Shown: in pieces, positions 1-8,172 of the stretch | How the letters are laid out: every line of letters starts with the position of its first letter | How positions within the stretch are numbered: position 1 is the stretch's first letter | Translations under genes and position numbers: made by a program | DNA from: Archangium sp. | GTDB lineage: Bacteria > Myxococcota > Myxococcia > Myxococcales > Myxococcaceae | Reading direction: 5' to 3' | NCBI GenBank assembly: GCA_030681645.1 | Contig: JAUXRX010000029.1 | Span: 1-64,000 of the forward strand | Length of the DNA stretch: 64,000 nucleotides | The notes under the pieces: model-generated | What the model saw: the letters and a program-made list of their open reading frames with translations, nothing else | Database searches by the model: none | What the model was told of the DNA's origin: nothing

Positions 1-85
1 AGCCACCGGCATGGCCCGAGGCGTTGATCGTCCCATCGTGGAAGCGGTTTGTTCACACTACGCGATGGCGCCGACGCCTCGCCCC

Positions 86-595
86 TCAGCGACCGTGCTC
101 AGAACGGCGTCGATCACCATCAGACAGCGCGCTCACTCTCATGGTCTGGTTCGGGTAGCTGCTCTTGATGATAGTGCCCGCGAGCCAGAGGGAGAGGTCC
201 TGGAGGGGCTCGCTGCCGTCCTCCAGTTCGTTGGAGACCGCGAAGGCGAACTCGTTCATCGCGCCGAGCACGCTGCGGCTCGAGGTCTTCGCGTAGACCG
301 ACTGGGCCATCGCGAAGCGCTCCTGCTCGATCAGCTCGGAGGGAATGCCCAGCACCGAGAGCAAGGTCCCGAGCTCGTCGGCGAGATGTCGCGGGATGTT
401 GCCGCGGACGCCGGCCGGAAGAAGCACGGAGAGCAACGACCGCTCGCTCATGCAGAGAACCACCGGGCGCCTGCGCAGAGGCAGGAGGTTCGCGTACCAG
501 TTCCCCAGACGCGTCGTCGGCGCCGGCAGCTCGGAGATCGCCGTGGGCGCTCGCAGGACCTTCAGCAGTCGCGCGGTGCAGTGGAGAGAGAACAT
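86..595 (-). CDS. DUF6933-like protein of unknown function
   Basis: A 169-residue protein beginning MFSLHCTARLLKVL, followed by a Trp/Tyr-rich stretch (GNWYANLL) and RRRPVVLCMSERSLLSVLLP. This layout (short start, LLK, W-Y-ANLL, then a core beginning 'vlfvnerT') matches my memory of the DUF6933 family, small soluble proteins with no known activity. I prefer the ATG at 595 because the open frame continues to 934 only through low-complexity, repeat-rich DNA. No strong ribosome binding site is visible. Downstream the frame ends near the window edge; upstream lies a 358-base palindrome-rich gap. The family call rests on pattern memory alone. Confidence 0.6.
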   Translation of the reverse strand: MFSLHCTARLLKVLRAPTAISELPAPTTRLGNWYANLLPLRRRPVVLCMSERSLLSVLLPAGVRGNIPRHLADELGTLLSVLGIPSELIEQERFAMAQSVYAKTSSRSVLGAMNEFAFAVSNELEDGSEPLQDLSLWLAGTIIKSSYPNQTMRVSALSDGDRRRSEHGR

Positions 596-953
596 TGCTG
601 GTGACGCCGATCGTAGGTCAGGTCTCCGGCCTTGCGCGCGCGTGCAGGGCGGCCGATTTGGGCGAGTACCGTCGGGAGCGCAGCTCTTCATTTTCGGAAT
701 GCGTCGATTTTCGGCCTGAACCGAAACACGCTCGAAACCGAAAATGACCTTCCTGACGGTCTGCTGTCTCCCGAGCGAGCGTTCGACGGCCGTGCGGCTT
801 CGGGCGCGCGTCAGCGCCGAGGTGGGAATCCGGCAACCGTTGCCGGATTCATTGCCGGAATTCACCCTCGGGCCGTCGCCCTCATGGGCTCCGGCACACG
901 CGACGGCTCCGTTGCCGGATTCGCTGCCGCACACCGTTCACTGGTCGTACGCA
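596..953. other. Intergenic region with a 25-base palindrome and repeats
   Basis: I see no convincing gene in these 358 bases. Positions 826-850 form a perfect palindrome: arms GAATCCGGCAAC and GTTGCCGGATTC around one central C. The half-site GTTGCCGGATTC recurs at 911-922, and a degenerate copy (ATTGCCGGAATTC) lies at 851-863. The repeats lie upstream of the DUF6933-like gene, so an operator role is possible; this is inference. Confidence 0.6.
826..922. repeat. Palindromic and direct repeats of GTTGCCGGATTC
   Basis: There are three exact copies of a 12-mer, one inverted and two direct, with starts about 70 bases apart, plus one degenerate copy. The inverted pair at 826-850 is exact over 12+1+12 bases. 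The size and symmetry suit a dimeric DNA-binding protein, or a dispersed palindromic element of the genome. No adjacent regulator gene is evident. Confidence 0.6.
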
Positions 954-2000
954 CTATTGCGGACTCCCGGCCCATCCCTGCTCACGCAGGCGCGACCACG
1001 CCGCGAGGATGTGTCCTGGCTTCATCGCCGATCGTTTGCGATCGCTCCAAGCGTGGACTCGAACGACAACGTCTTCAAGTTGGGCGGCCGCTTCGTGTTT
1101 CATGACCCAATGAACGGTCGCGAGCAGTTCCATTCCGAACGGGGTTTCGAACCCGTCGATTAGCTTCGCGACACGATCGAGACGCTGCAGCGTCTCCGGT
1201 CGATCCGCCAAAAAAGATCGAGCCGAACCAACGGCGTTTGGAAGCAGGTCAATCGGGGTCTCAGGCGCGTTCTTCCCGTCCCCAACGCCTTGAGTGTAGT
1301 GGCCCTCCATATTTCGAAGAGCCTTGCGGAGGTTGTCGGCGTAGGGCCCGTAGTGATGGGCTCGGTACTCGAGGCGCAGAGTCTCCCCCGCCTCCTGGAG
1401 GAAGTAGGCGAGCTTCTGCACCTCGACCAGGGAAAGCCGGTAGGCGTAATCGGTCTCGACGTACCGTCCCATGAGTGCAAGCACCGCAGCACGACCCGCC
1501 GTCATTGGAGGGGTTGCTCGCCGGTCAATTACCTCTGCCGCCGCTGGGGCGTCGGCTGGCTCGAAGAGGACCACGCGAACGTCGGGAAGGTCGGCGAACG
1601 CGGCGAGAATCTCGCGTTTCACGTCCCGCCAATCGAGTCCGCCATTCCCGCAGCCAAGCGGTGGGATCGCGATCGATTCGATGCCGAGTTCGCGCACTCG
1701 AAGGATCAAGTCGGCTAGCCCGTCGCGGATGTATTCGAGCTTCGAGGGGTTCCTCCAGTGCTTCTTAGTGGGGAAGTTGATGATGAATCGCGGTGAGGCG
1801 AGTCGTCTGACGATGTGTACTCGGCCAGGTACGACCTCACCGGCCTTGCACGCCCGCTCGTACGAAGAGAAGTTCTCGGGGAACGCCTTCTTGAACTGAA
1901 GTGCGATCCCTTTGCCCATTACGCCCTCGGAGTTCACCGTGTTGACGAGAGCGTCAACGTCGGCGGCCAAGAGGTTGCCAGTTCCGCGTTCGATGGCCAT
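954..2000 (-). CDS. darG: DarG: macrodomain DNA ADP-ribosylglycohydrolase antitoxin
   Basis: A 348-residue protein. Residues 1 to about 150 are a macrodomain: IERGTGNLLAADVDALVNTV, then NSEGVMGKGIALQFKKAFP, then IPPLGCGNGGLDW. In DarG this domain removes ADP-ribose from thymidine on single-stranded DNA. After a short linker, a C-terminal domain (GRYVETDYAYRLSLVEVQKLAYFLQ, HYGPYADNLRKAL) resembles the DarG C-terminal/DUF4065-like part that binds DarT. ATG 2000 lies 8 bases after the darT stop, so the two are co-transcribed with the toxin first. The frame opens further upstream inside darT, but that part has no family similarity. Confidence is high from both the motifs and the partner. Confidence 0.93.
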   Translation of the reverse strand: MAIERGTGNLLAADVDALVNTVNSEGVMGKGIALQFKKAFPENFSSYERACKAGEVVPGRVHIVRRLASPRFIINFPTKKHWRNPSKLEYIRDGLADLILRVRELGIESIAIPPLGCGNGGLDWRDVKREILAAFADLPDVRVVLFEPADAPAAAEVIDRRATPPMTAGRAAVLALMGRYVETDYAYRLSLVEVQKLAYFLQEAGETLRLEYRAHHYGPYADNLRKALRNMEGHYTQGVGDGKNAPETPIDLLPNAVGSARSFLADRPETLQRLDRVAKLIDGFETPFGMELLATVHWVMKHEAAAQLEDVVVRVHAWSDRKRSAMKPGHILAAWSRLREQGWAGSPQ

Positions 2001-2008
2001 GCGTGCCC

Positions 2009-2638
2009 TCAGTAATACCACTGCCGGCGGATTGTCACTGCAGGAACGTGCTGCGAACCAATGAGGGCTTGACGAACGCGCGCCTCGGCCGCTTCCGTCA
2101 TCACTCCGATTTCGGCCACCCCGCTCCAATCGAAGAAGTCGCGGACCAGGAACTCAGCCTGCCGTTCTTCCTTCACCCCGGTCCAGTAATGCACCGGCAT
2201 GACGTCCCAGGGGACTTCGTTGAGACGCGAGAGGTCCTCGTAATGCAGCGAGTGCGCCAGCTCTGCGTGGCGATCTGTGAACGCCCAAGGGCGACCGAGG
2301 GCGACGGCTCTGGAAACCGTGCTGACGAGATGGACCACATCTTCCTGGCCACCGGCGTAGTCCTGATGGCCGCAGGAGACGACGAAGAGCATGACCGACC
2401 GAGGACAGAAGTTGAAGGGCACATAGTCCCCGAGCTTGCCGCCTCCGCTCGTGGTCATCAGTCGATTCAGTCGGCGCTGCTTGATGTGCAGGTGTCCGAT
2501 GTTCGTGTTGGTCAGGGCTCGCGCGATGCGCTGGGCGTCGCACCACAGACCGCCGTGATGAATGATGCTCGCCAGGTTCGCGACGTGCGTGATGTGGAAA
2601 ATCGAAGGGTCCTGCGGAACGGCGGTTTGTGGGCTCAC
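2009..2638 (-). CDS. darT: DarT: ssDNA thymidine ADP-ribosyltransferase toxin
   Basis: A 209-residue protein with the DarT signature: SIFHITHVANLASIIHHGGL at residues ~12-31, then PFNFCPRSVMLFVV and the catalytic-glutamate segment RQAEFLVRDFF near residue 165. DarT attaches ADP-ribose to thymidine in ssDNA and blocks replication; DarTG pairs act as toxin-antitoxin and anti-phage systems. The start is GTG at 2638, and its length is normal for the family. darG follows on the same strand. Nothing suggests inactivation. Confidence 0.93.
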   Translation of the reverse strand: MSPQTAVPQDPSIFHITHVANLASIIHHGGLWCDAQRIARALTNTNIGHLHIKQRRLNRLMTTSGGGKLGDYVPFNFCPRSVMLFVVSCGHQDYAGGQEDVVHLVSTVSRAVALGRPWAFTDRHAELAHSLHYEDLSRLNEVPWDVMPVHYWTGVKEERQAEFLVRDFFDWSGVAEIGVMTEAAEARVRQALIGSQHVPAVTIRRQWYY

Positions 2639-2704
2639 GGCGCTAACCCCTTCGTCCGCCCAAGGATAGTTCGAGTCGCGACAGGGAAGGGGACGAAGTC
2701 GACG

Positions 2705-3673
2705 TCAAGCAGTTCTCCTTCGCCCGCCCTCGCGGTACTGCCGGGCGAGCGTGTCGAGGTAGCGATGGAACTCACCGTTTTGCCGGGCGCTGAAGGCCGC
2801 TGGGCGGTTGAAAGCCTCGAACACCCGAGCCGCATCGCGGAGCGCCTTCGCGTTTCCAGCCGACGCCAAGGGTTGAACCGACATCGCTGCGTCGCCGACG
2901 GCCACCCACCCTGGCCCCGCAGACGGAAGACAGAGTTCGGATCCACTTGCGCGAACGACGACCGCCCCAATCAGGTCTTCTACCTGCGCACCGAGACGAG
3001 TCTCTCGGACACGCGCCCCGAGGTCGGTCGCTGCCGCACGCACCTCTGCCAGGTTGCCGTGGAACGCGAGTGTGCCCCGACCCGCCAGGCCGCACAGGCT
3101 CCACCATCCGGGTGAGGTGGCCTCCGTCCACACCCCATCGGCGGCGGTCACGACGTCGACGACTGCCGAGAACAACTCGTCGGCCTGGTAGCGCTGAGCC
3201 CCAAGCCGGCGCGCAACCGAGGCCGCCCGGCCGGTCGCGTCGACCACCGAGCGGACCACCAACTGATGATCGGTTCCGCCGCCGCTTGTCATGACGTCGA
3301 AGGCGCCGCCTGCTCGAGAGACGGAGGCATGGCGAACGTCCTCGATCATCTCAGTGCCAAGCGAGGCCGCCAACTCACGGAGGCGTCGCGCCAGATCCAG
3401 CCGCGACACCAGCCGCGCCCGAGGCTCGTAGATCGTTCGCGGCTCGTTCGTGCCCCACCATGCCGTCAGCGCAACACCAGGCCCGTCGAGCTGCAGCCCG
3501 AGTCCGCTGAGTTCGTCGACCGCTGCCGGAGCGATCGACTCGATGCCGTCTGCACCACCAGCGCGGTGGATGAGCACCGTCCGGTGCCCACGTGCCGCCA
3601 AGTGTATCGCTGTGGCGGCGCCTGCCACCCCGGCGCCCACCACGACAACGTCATGGTCACTTCTGCTCGACAT
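2705..3673 (-). CDS. LodB-like FAD-dependent maturase of the CTQ enzyme
   Basis: A 322-residue flavoprotein. It begins with a dinucleotide-binding Rossmann motif (VVVVGAGVAGAATAIHLAARG, GxGxxG) and has the downstream flavin motif GWVAVGDAAMSVQPLASAGNAKAL, as in tryptophan-halogenase-like and geranylgeranyl-reductase-like oxidoreductases. LodB-type proteins are needed to form the cysteine-tryptophylquinone cofactor of LodA/GoxA oxidases. ATG 3673 overlaps the end of the LodA-like gene by 17 bases, showing coupling. It is a little shorter than some LodB proteins but both FAD motifs are intact. Assignment as the maturase rests mainly on this neighbour. Confidence 0.85.
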   Translation of the reverse strand: MSSRSDHDVVVVGAGVAGAATAIHLAARGHRTVLIHRAGGADGIESIAPAAVDELSGLGLQLDGPGVALTAWWGTNEPRTIYEPRARLVSRLDLARRLRELAASLGTEMIEDVRHASVSRAGGAFDVMTSGGGTDHQLVVRSVVDATGRAASVARRLGAQRYQADELFSAVVDVVTAADGVWTEATSPGWWSLCGLAGRGTLAFHGNLAEVRAAATDLGARVRETRLGAQVEDLIGAVVVRASGSELCLPSAGPGWVAVGDAAMSVQPLASAGNAKALRDAARVFEAFNRPAAFSARQNGEFHRYLDTLARQYREGGRRRTA

Positions 3674-5459
3674 GCTCGTCGCCCTCGAGCACCACGAAGC
3701 TCAAGAGGTGCCATCGGGTGCGCATCTGCTCGAAGCGCGCGAGGTTCCGAATGTCGTCAGCGTCCTCGACGTCAGCGTCCTTCGCAGCGTCGAAGGGCAA
3801 GACCCATCGCCGGTAGGGGCCATCGGCCGAGGCGCGGATGTCATCGGGCCGAATCGTGGTCCACCACATGTAGACCAGCGGGTCGACCTCACCGTCAGGA
3901 GTGTGGTCCTCCTTGTGGCAGTCGTAGAAGTCGGCGTGCCACGGCTGCGCCATCTGCTGCGAGAAGAACCCCGCGTCCAGCGTCAGGGGCCCAAGGGCGA
4001 GCCCGACGGGCTTGAGACGAAAGGCACGCTCGTACAGCGCCGCCTCGCGCACGAGCCAGCCGACCTCGATGCCCGGCATGAACGGCCCGCCCACGCAGCT
4101 CTCCAGCGCAGCGCGCGTCAACCCGTGTGGCGTCACGCTCTCCGGAGGCGTCGGAATGGGCTCGTACTTCACGTCGCCGTGCGCCCAGTCGCTGACGAAC
4201 TTCCCCTCCAGCCACTTCTTCAGGATTGCGTACTGCACCGGCGTGAAGCTCAAGAACGCCTTCGGCGTTGTGAACTCCACGTCGTTCCCCGCCTCGGTCA
4301 GCTCCTCGAAGCGATCCAATGATGGGAACTCGTCACCCAAGCCCCGGGGCATGCCCTTCCAGTCGGGGGTGAGAGCGTTCGGGTCGCGAACCCGGCTGAA
4401 GACAGCGGCTCGAGCCTGAGCTTCGTCCGGCGACGACAACCGTGGCCAGTTCGCCAACGAGCCGTGAAACCCGGGGCGGGAGGGGAACTCGTGCACGTCA
4501 CGCGCGCCGAGCCCGCGAGCGAGCATCGGGTAGACGTGCTTCGTGAACGACGGAGTGAAAGTCTCGTCGAAGTCGTTCGTCGGTGCCCACCAGGCTCGCT
4601 GCTGAACCTCGAGGTCGAGCAGGTCTGGATCTCCGCCTGCAGCGATCGGCAGCCCCGTGCGAATGACGAGGTCGGACAGCGTGTCGTACAGGGTGACCAT
4701 GTTGGTGAGGCCGGGCGCGAAGTCCGGCGGTCCCACGATTACCCACGCCTGCTCCGCCTCGACCTGCTCACCGGATGGCAGCGTGACGGTCGCACGAACG
4801 GGCCCGTCGCCGACGTCATCGAACCAGCCATCGTTATTCGCGTACTCGTCGATGGGTGCGCCACCGTTGGTCCCACTGGCGCCGACACCGCCGAGAACGA
4901 GGAGGCTTCCGCTGGAGTCCATCGACGCTTCGCCCAGGTAGGAGATCGGCGTCCTGGGCTGCGCAACGCGGAACTCGACGGCGCCGGTCTGTGGCACCAG
5001 GACCTCACCCGGGTCGATCACCAGGGAGGCCCGGTCCGCGACGAGCGCGTCGCGCATGTTGAACCGCTGGGGCGCGCCACGCCCCCGGTTCTCCTTCTCA
5101 ACCGCGGTTGCCGGGTGCTGCGCGTCCGAGCGTTCGGCGTACGGTGGCTTGCCGTCGCGACCGACTCCGCTGGGTCCGTTGAAGGTGAAGAACGCGGCCT
5201 TGCGATTTGCAACATGGACCCGCCAACTCACGCCGCTCGTGACGAAGCGAACAAACTGTCCGCCCTCGTCGACCTCGGCCACTCGGAATACGGCCGCCTG
5301 CCGTTTGACCCGGCCCTGCAGGTCCTTGAAGGCCAGGAATCGCCGTGCCTCCGCGTCCCAGTTGGCAGGCACGCCGGGGTGCTGGGGGCCCGGGAAAGAC
5401 TCGGGCGAGTTGCCGACACGCGCCACACCGATGGGCGGGTAGATCTGAAATCGACTCAT
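3657..5459 (-). CDS. LodA/GoxA-like CTQ-dependent amino-acid oxidase or dehydrogenase
   Basis: A 600-residue protein that starts with the family signature FQIYPPIGVARVGNSPE. Near the C-terminus it has QPWHADFYDC (Cys514) and MWWTTIRPDD (Trp532/533), the segments that supply the Cys and Trp of the cysteine-tryptophylquinone cofactor in LodA (lysine epsilon-oxidase) and GoxA (glycine oxidase). Members release H2O2 or pass electrons onward; substrates vary and cannot be inferred here. The gene lies between a di-haem protein (13 bases upstream) and the LodB-like maturase (17-base overlap). There is no obvious N-terminal signal peptide, as is usual for the family. Confidence 0.92.
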   Translation of the reverse strand: MSRFQIYPPIGVARVGNSPESFPGPQHPGVPANWDAEARRFLAFKDLQGRVKRQAAVFRVAEVDEGGQFVRFVTSGVSWRVHVANRKAAFFTFNGPSGVGRDGKPPYAERSDAQHPATAVEKENRGRGAPQRFNMRDALVADRASLVIDPGEVLVPQTGAVEFRVAQPRTPISYLGEASMDSSGSLLVLGGVGASGTNGGAPIDEYANNDGWFDDVGDGPVRATVTLPSGEQVEAEQAWVIVGPPDFAPGLTNMVTLYDTLSDLVIRTGLPIAAGGDPDLLDLEVQQRAWWAPTNDFDETFTPSFTKHVYPMLARGLGARDVHEFPSRPGFHGSLANWPRLSSPDEAQARAAVFSRVRDPNALTPDWKGMPRGLGDEFPSLDRFEELTEAGNDVEFTTPKAFLSFTPVQYAILKKWLEGKFVSDWAHGDVKYEPIPTPPESVTPHGLTRAALESCVGGPFMPGIEVGWLVREAALYERAFRLKPVGLALGPLTLDAGFFSQQMAQPWHADFYDCHKEDHTPDGEVDPLVYMWWTTIRPDDIRASADGPYRRWVLPFDAAKDADVEDADDIRNLARFEQMRTRWHLLSFVVLEGDEHVEQK

Positions 5460-5472
5460 GGTCTGCGTCTCC

Positions 5473-6732
5473 TCACTTCACGTTCTTCAGGAACTGGTCG
5501 AGGGCAGCTGCCTCGTTGGCCGGCAGCACGCGATCAGGAGGCATGCGAAACCCGCTGATGCGCAACTGTACTTTCCCCGGGGTCACGCGCTGCCGCATGT
5601 CCCCGGCGCGCACGACGACCGAAGGTCGATCGAACACGGAGAACTGAACCGAGCCGTGGCACCGGAAGCAGTAGCGGTTGAGGAGCGCCAAGCCTGATGC
5701 CTCAGCACCGCTCCATGATGGGCCTCCATCGGATGAGAAACCACGCGCCACTGGAGGCTGATGCGCGTCGTCGCGCTCATGGATGGAGAGCCATTTTTGG
5801 GCGGCTCGTGCTTCGAACGAGTCGAGGTGCACGACCTGGTTCTGTGCGAGCGCCTCCTCGTTGATCTGGCGGATGACATCGAATGCGCGGGCGTATGCCA
5901 CCGTACCGGTGTCGTTCGTCTGCGCGTCGAAGAGCAACGGCAGGCCTGCGTCGGCCACCGCCGCAAAGTCATCGGTCAGGCGATCAAACCAGTGGTCGGT
6001 GTCCAGGTAGTTCACCATCGGCGGCGTTCGGTTTCCTGGGCTGCCGTGGCACGCGTTGCACCCGTCAGGGACGAAGTAGTCGACCGTACCGCCGTCGGGG
6101 AAGCTCACTGCATCGAAGCTCTGGTTGAGCGCCAAGGAAAGCGACCCGCCATCGACGTCGAGGCCGTGGAAGTCGAGCCAGTAGACGTACTTCGGATGCG
6201 TTGGCGCGATCAGCATCACCTGGGTGTTGGGCGAGTGCCCCGCGAATGGGTCACGATCCACGGGCGCAATGAAGTTGAACAAGATGATCGCGGCCTGGAT
6301 TCCCGCTCGTGCAGCAGGCGAGTCCGGGTGGGTGCGCAGTCTCACGAGTTTCCGCCAGCCGGGAGCGGGAGTCGCGGCGCTGACGTTCACGATCTTGGGT
6401 GCGAAGAACCGCGACGCGAGGATGTCGCCTTCGCGGAGCCGCGCTCCCATCAGCGTCGGTGGCAGACACAGCCCTCCGTCGCACTCCAACGGATGCATCA
6501 GGACGTCGCTGGGAAGCGCCTCGAGACGCTCCGCAGGAATGGGGTAGCCCAGGTAGTCGAGGAGCCCCTGCAGCGTGAGCCCGTCGGTGTTCAGCCGGAA
6601 TTCCTTCGATAGGGCCCGGTAGTAGCTGCGTGCCCCCTCGGGGGTGCCAGTCGTGACCGCCGGCCCTGCGGCGTGCGCCGCTGCTCCAACGAGGACCATC
6701 GCGATCAGAACATCGGTTCTTGTGCCGGACAT
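5473..6732 (-). CDS. Exported di-haem c-type cytochrome-like protein of the CTQ cluster
   Basis: A 419-residue protein with a short hydrophobic leader (TDVLIAMVLVGAAAHAAG) and two c-type haem motifs, CNACH (~residues 225-229) and CFRCH (~355-359). The second lies in a typical C-terminal mono-haem segment (GLALLNRYCFRCHGS ... RMPPDRVLPANEAAALDQF). I chose ATG 6732 over the in-frame GTG 6771 because AGAGG sits about 9 bases before it. It is probably the first gene of the operon with the CTQ enzyme and maturase, and could accept electrons from it. That would make the enzyme a dehydrogenase rather than a simple oxidase (inference). Confidence 0.85.
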   Translation of the reverse strand: MSGTRTDVLIAMVLVGAAAHAAGPAVTTGTPEGARSYYRALSKEFRLNTDGLTLQGLLDYLGYPIPAERLEALPSDVLMHPLECDGGLCLPPTLMGARLREGDILASRFFAPKIVNVSAATPAPGWRKLVRLRTHPDSPAARAGIQAAIILFNFIAPVDRDPFAGHSPNTQVMLIAPTHPKYVYWLDFHGLDVDGGSLSLALNQSFDAVSFPDGGTVDYFVPDGCNACHGSPGNRTPPMVNYLDTDHWFDRLTDDFAAVADAGLPLLFDAQTNDTGTVAYARAFDVIRQINEEALAQNQVVHLDSFEARAAQKWLSIHERDDAHQPPVARGFSSDGGPSWSGAEASGLALLNRYCFRCHGSVQFSVFDRPSVVVRAGDMRQRVTPGKVQLRISGFRMPPDRVLPANEAAALDQFLKNVK

Positions 6733-6811
6733 GCGCCGCACCTCTTCACGTGAATAGAGCGTCTGAATCACAGCGGCGAACGACGCCTTCGCCAGGAGAA
6801 TTAGGGAGAGT

Positions 6812-6838
6812 GGGGGAGCGTGGCGGGCACGCTCCCCC
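6812..6838 (-). terminator. GC-rich hairpin after the coiled-coil gene
   Basis: A perfect 11-bp stem (GGGGGAGCGTG / CACGCTCCCCC) with loop GCGGG lies six bases beyond the stop codon of the minus-strand gene ending at 6844. No T-run follows on either strand. It probably ends or attenuates the coiled-coil transcript before the di-haem gene, but is not a classic intrinsic terminator. Confidence 0.5.
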
Positions 6839-6843
6839 GGTTG

Positions 6844-7206
6844 CTACGCGACGGCGGGCGTGAGCTGAACCCCCTGTGCGCTCGCGAGTTGCATCAGCCG
6901 CGTCAACTCGGCCTGCGTCTTCGCGGCCAGCTGCTTCAGCTTGATGGCCTCGCGGCCTGTCTCGTCGGCTCGCGCCTGGAGTTGCTGACGCTCTGCTACC
7001 GCGTCCTGGGCCTGCGCCTGGAGTTGCCGTTGCTGGGCCTCCAACTGCTGCGCTCGCCGAAGTGCCAGTTGAAGCTCCTGCCTCGCGTTGACGACCTGGC
7101 CCTGGAGCTCTTCGACCTGTGTCTGACGCATGCGCCACGCCCACACGGCACCAACAGCGGCGCAGATGAGGGCGCCGTAAAACAGAGTCTGAGAATTCAC
7201 TCGCAT
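6844..7206 (-). CDS. Small membrane-anchored coiled-coil protein
   Basis: A 120-residue protein of no recognised family. An N-terminal transmembrane segment (TLFYGALICAAVGAVWAW, residues ~6-23) is followed by a long Gln/Glu/Ala-rich coiled coil (EELQGQVVNARQELQLALRR ... LQAQAQDAVAERQQLQ) to the C-terminus. I chose ATG 7206 because GGAGAG lies about 8 bases upstream and the membrane segment then sits at the N-terminus; the frame upstream to 7440 is low-complexity. The layout suggests a protein anchored to the inner membrane with a cytoplasmic or periplasmic rod. Its function is unknown. Confidence 0.65.
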   Translation of the reverse strand: MRVNSQTLFYGALICAAVGAVWAWRMRQTQVEELQGQVVNARQELQLALRRAQQLEAQQRQLQAQAQDAVAERQQLQARADETGREAIKLKQLAAKTQAELTRLMQLASAQGVQLTPAVA

Positions 7207-7317
7207 GTTCGTTCTCTCCGAGCGGAGAGGGTTGTTGACGCTGGACGGCTCAATCGGTACGAGCCACACGCCTGAAGTGGTCGGTGGCTGACTGAGCCGC
7301 CCCCAACGACGAACCCA

Positions 7318-7351
7318 GGAGTGTCGCGCTCGAACGCGACACTCCTTTTTT
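7318..7351 (+). terminator. Textbook intrinsic terminator hairpin on the plus strand
   Basis: GGAGTGTCGCG, loop CTCGAA, CGCGACACTCC, then six T. This is an 11-bp perfect stem followed by a T-run when read on the plus strand. Both neighbouring genes are on the minus strand, where the hairpin is preceded by A6 and has no following T-run. It would therefore stop plus-strand (antisense) transcription, or act weakly on the minus strand. Confidence 0.6.
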
Positions 7352-7375
7352 CGCCGCTGGTGCGTCGAACGGCCC

Positions 7376-7603
7376 TCACCCCTTCGTCCTCCGCGGGTCG
7401 TTTCCGTAGCTGTTCTTCTCGCGGATGCGACCGTTCTCACCCTGCACGATGAGTTCGGACTTGGAGTTCTTCGCGATCTCTCGCCCGCGCTCGATCGCCG
7501 CGCCCTGCGTCGGAAGGATCGCAGCTGCTCGATCGGCCCCTTCGGTCTTCACCTTCCACCCCTCGTTCGACGGGGTAACCCACACTGTCTTCGCCATGGT
7601 CAT
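7376..7603 (-). CDS. DUF2188 family small protein
   Basis: A 75-residue protein: KTVWVTPSNEGWKVKTEGA, then AAILPTQGAAIERGREIAKNSKSELIVQGENGRIREKNSYGNDP. This is the complete DUF2188 fold pattern (hV.P...gW.Vk..ga.ra...f.tk.eAi..gr.iA......el.vhg.dG.I....syG.DP). The family is widespread and of unknown biochemical role. The start is ATG 7603 with AGGAAAGG just upstream; a second in-frame ATG lies two codons later. It is transcribed away from the XRE gene at 7751. Confidence 0.88.
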   Translation of the reverse strand: MTMAKTVWVTPSNEGWKVKTEGADRAAAILPTQGAAIERGREIAKNSKSELIVQGENGRIREKNSYGNDPRRTKG

Positions 7604-7715
7604 TGCCTTTCCTGCTTCGAAGAACGGGCTCCTCCGTTCGTCTTTCTGATCCAGCGAGCAAGCAGGAACGATTCCCCTCCACTCGAGAGCGACTGGTCCG
7701 GCCCACGAAGTGTTG

Positions 7716-7730
7716 ATCCATCTTCTGGAT
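7716..7730. promoter_or_regulatory. Inverted repeat, possible XRE operator
   Basis: ATCCA-TCTTC-TGGAT lies 20 bases before the GTG start of the XRE regulator, in the short divergent region with the DUF2188 gene. Its size and position suit an autoregulatory operator, but the arms are only 5 bp, so chance is possible. Confidence 0.3.
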
Positions 7731-7750
7731 GTGTCAATGGAGCACGGAAC

Positions 7751-8170
7751 GTGAGCACGACAGCAATAAGCACAATGCCCGTTCGATCGACGGCCCTCAT
7801 TTTCGCGGCTACGGTCCGCGCCGTGCGTGTCGAACCGGTGTACCCACGCTTGGGCCAGTGGGTTGCGACCCTCCGAAAGCGAAAAGGCTTCAGTCAGCAG
7901 GAACTCGCGGGACGACTGTCGCCACCGCTTACCCGAGCCTCGATCGCGAACATCGAGTCTGGTCGTCAGCGGCTAATGGTCCACGTGGCGCTCGAGATCT
8001 GTCGCGCCCTTGAAATCACGCCCGACGAGCTTCTCGGTGATTTCCTGACGCCGACGACTTCGCAGGTCGTTTCAGACGACCACTTGGTGGATGAACTCGC
8101 CCGGAAGCTGTCCGTGTCGCGTGACCAGGCAAAGGCCCTGATGAAGAAGCTGAACCTACCGAAAGGGTAA
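7751..8170 (+). CDS. XRE-family helix-turn-helix regulator
   Basis: A 139-residue protein with a Cro/C1-type HTH at about residues 34-90 (LGQWVATLRKRKGFSQQELAGRL ... SIANIESGRQRLMVHVALEICRALEI). It has a C-terminal helix-rich tail (DELARKLSVSRDQAKALMKKL). GTG 7751 is preceded by GGAG at proper spacing; an ATG at 7775 is an alternative. The stop codon lies two bases before the ImmA/IrrE gene, so the two form the common XRE + metallopeptidase stress/mobile-element switch, in which the peptidase cleaves the repressor. Its target genes are not known. Confidence 0.9.
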   Translation: MSTTAISTMPVRSTALIFAATVRAVRVEPVYPRLGQWVATLRKRKGFSQQELAGRLSPPLTRASIANIESGRQRLMVHVALEICRALEITPDELLGDFLTPTTSQVVSDDHLVDELARKLSVSRDQAKALMKKLNLPKG

Positions 8171-8172
8171 CG

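Noticed and set aside
826..922. CRISPR-like repeat array
   Set aside because: Only a few 12-base repeats with irregular spacing and an inverted copy; no spacers and no cas genes.
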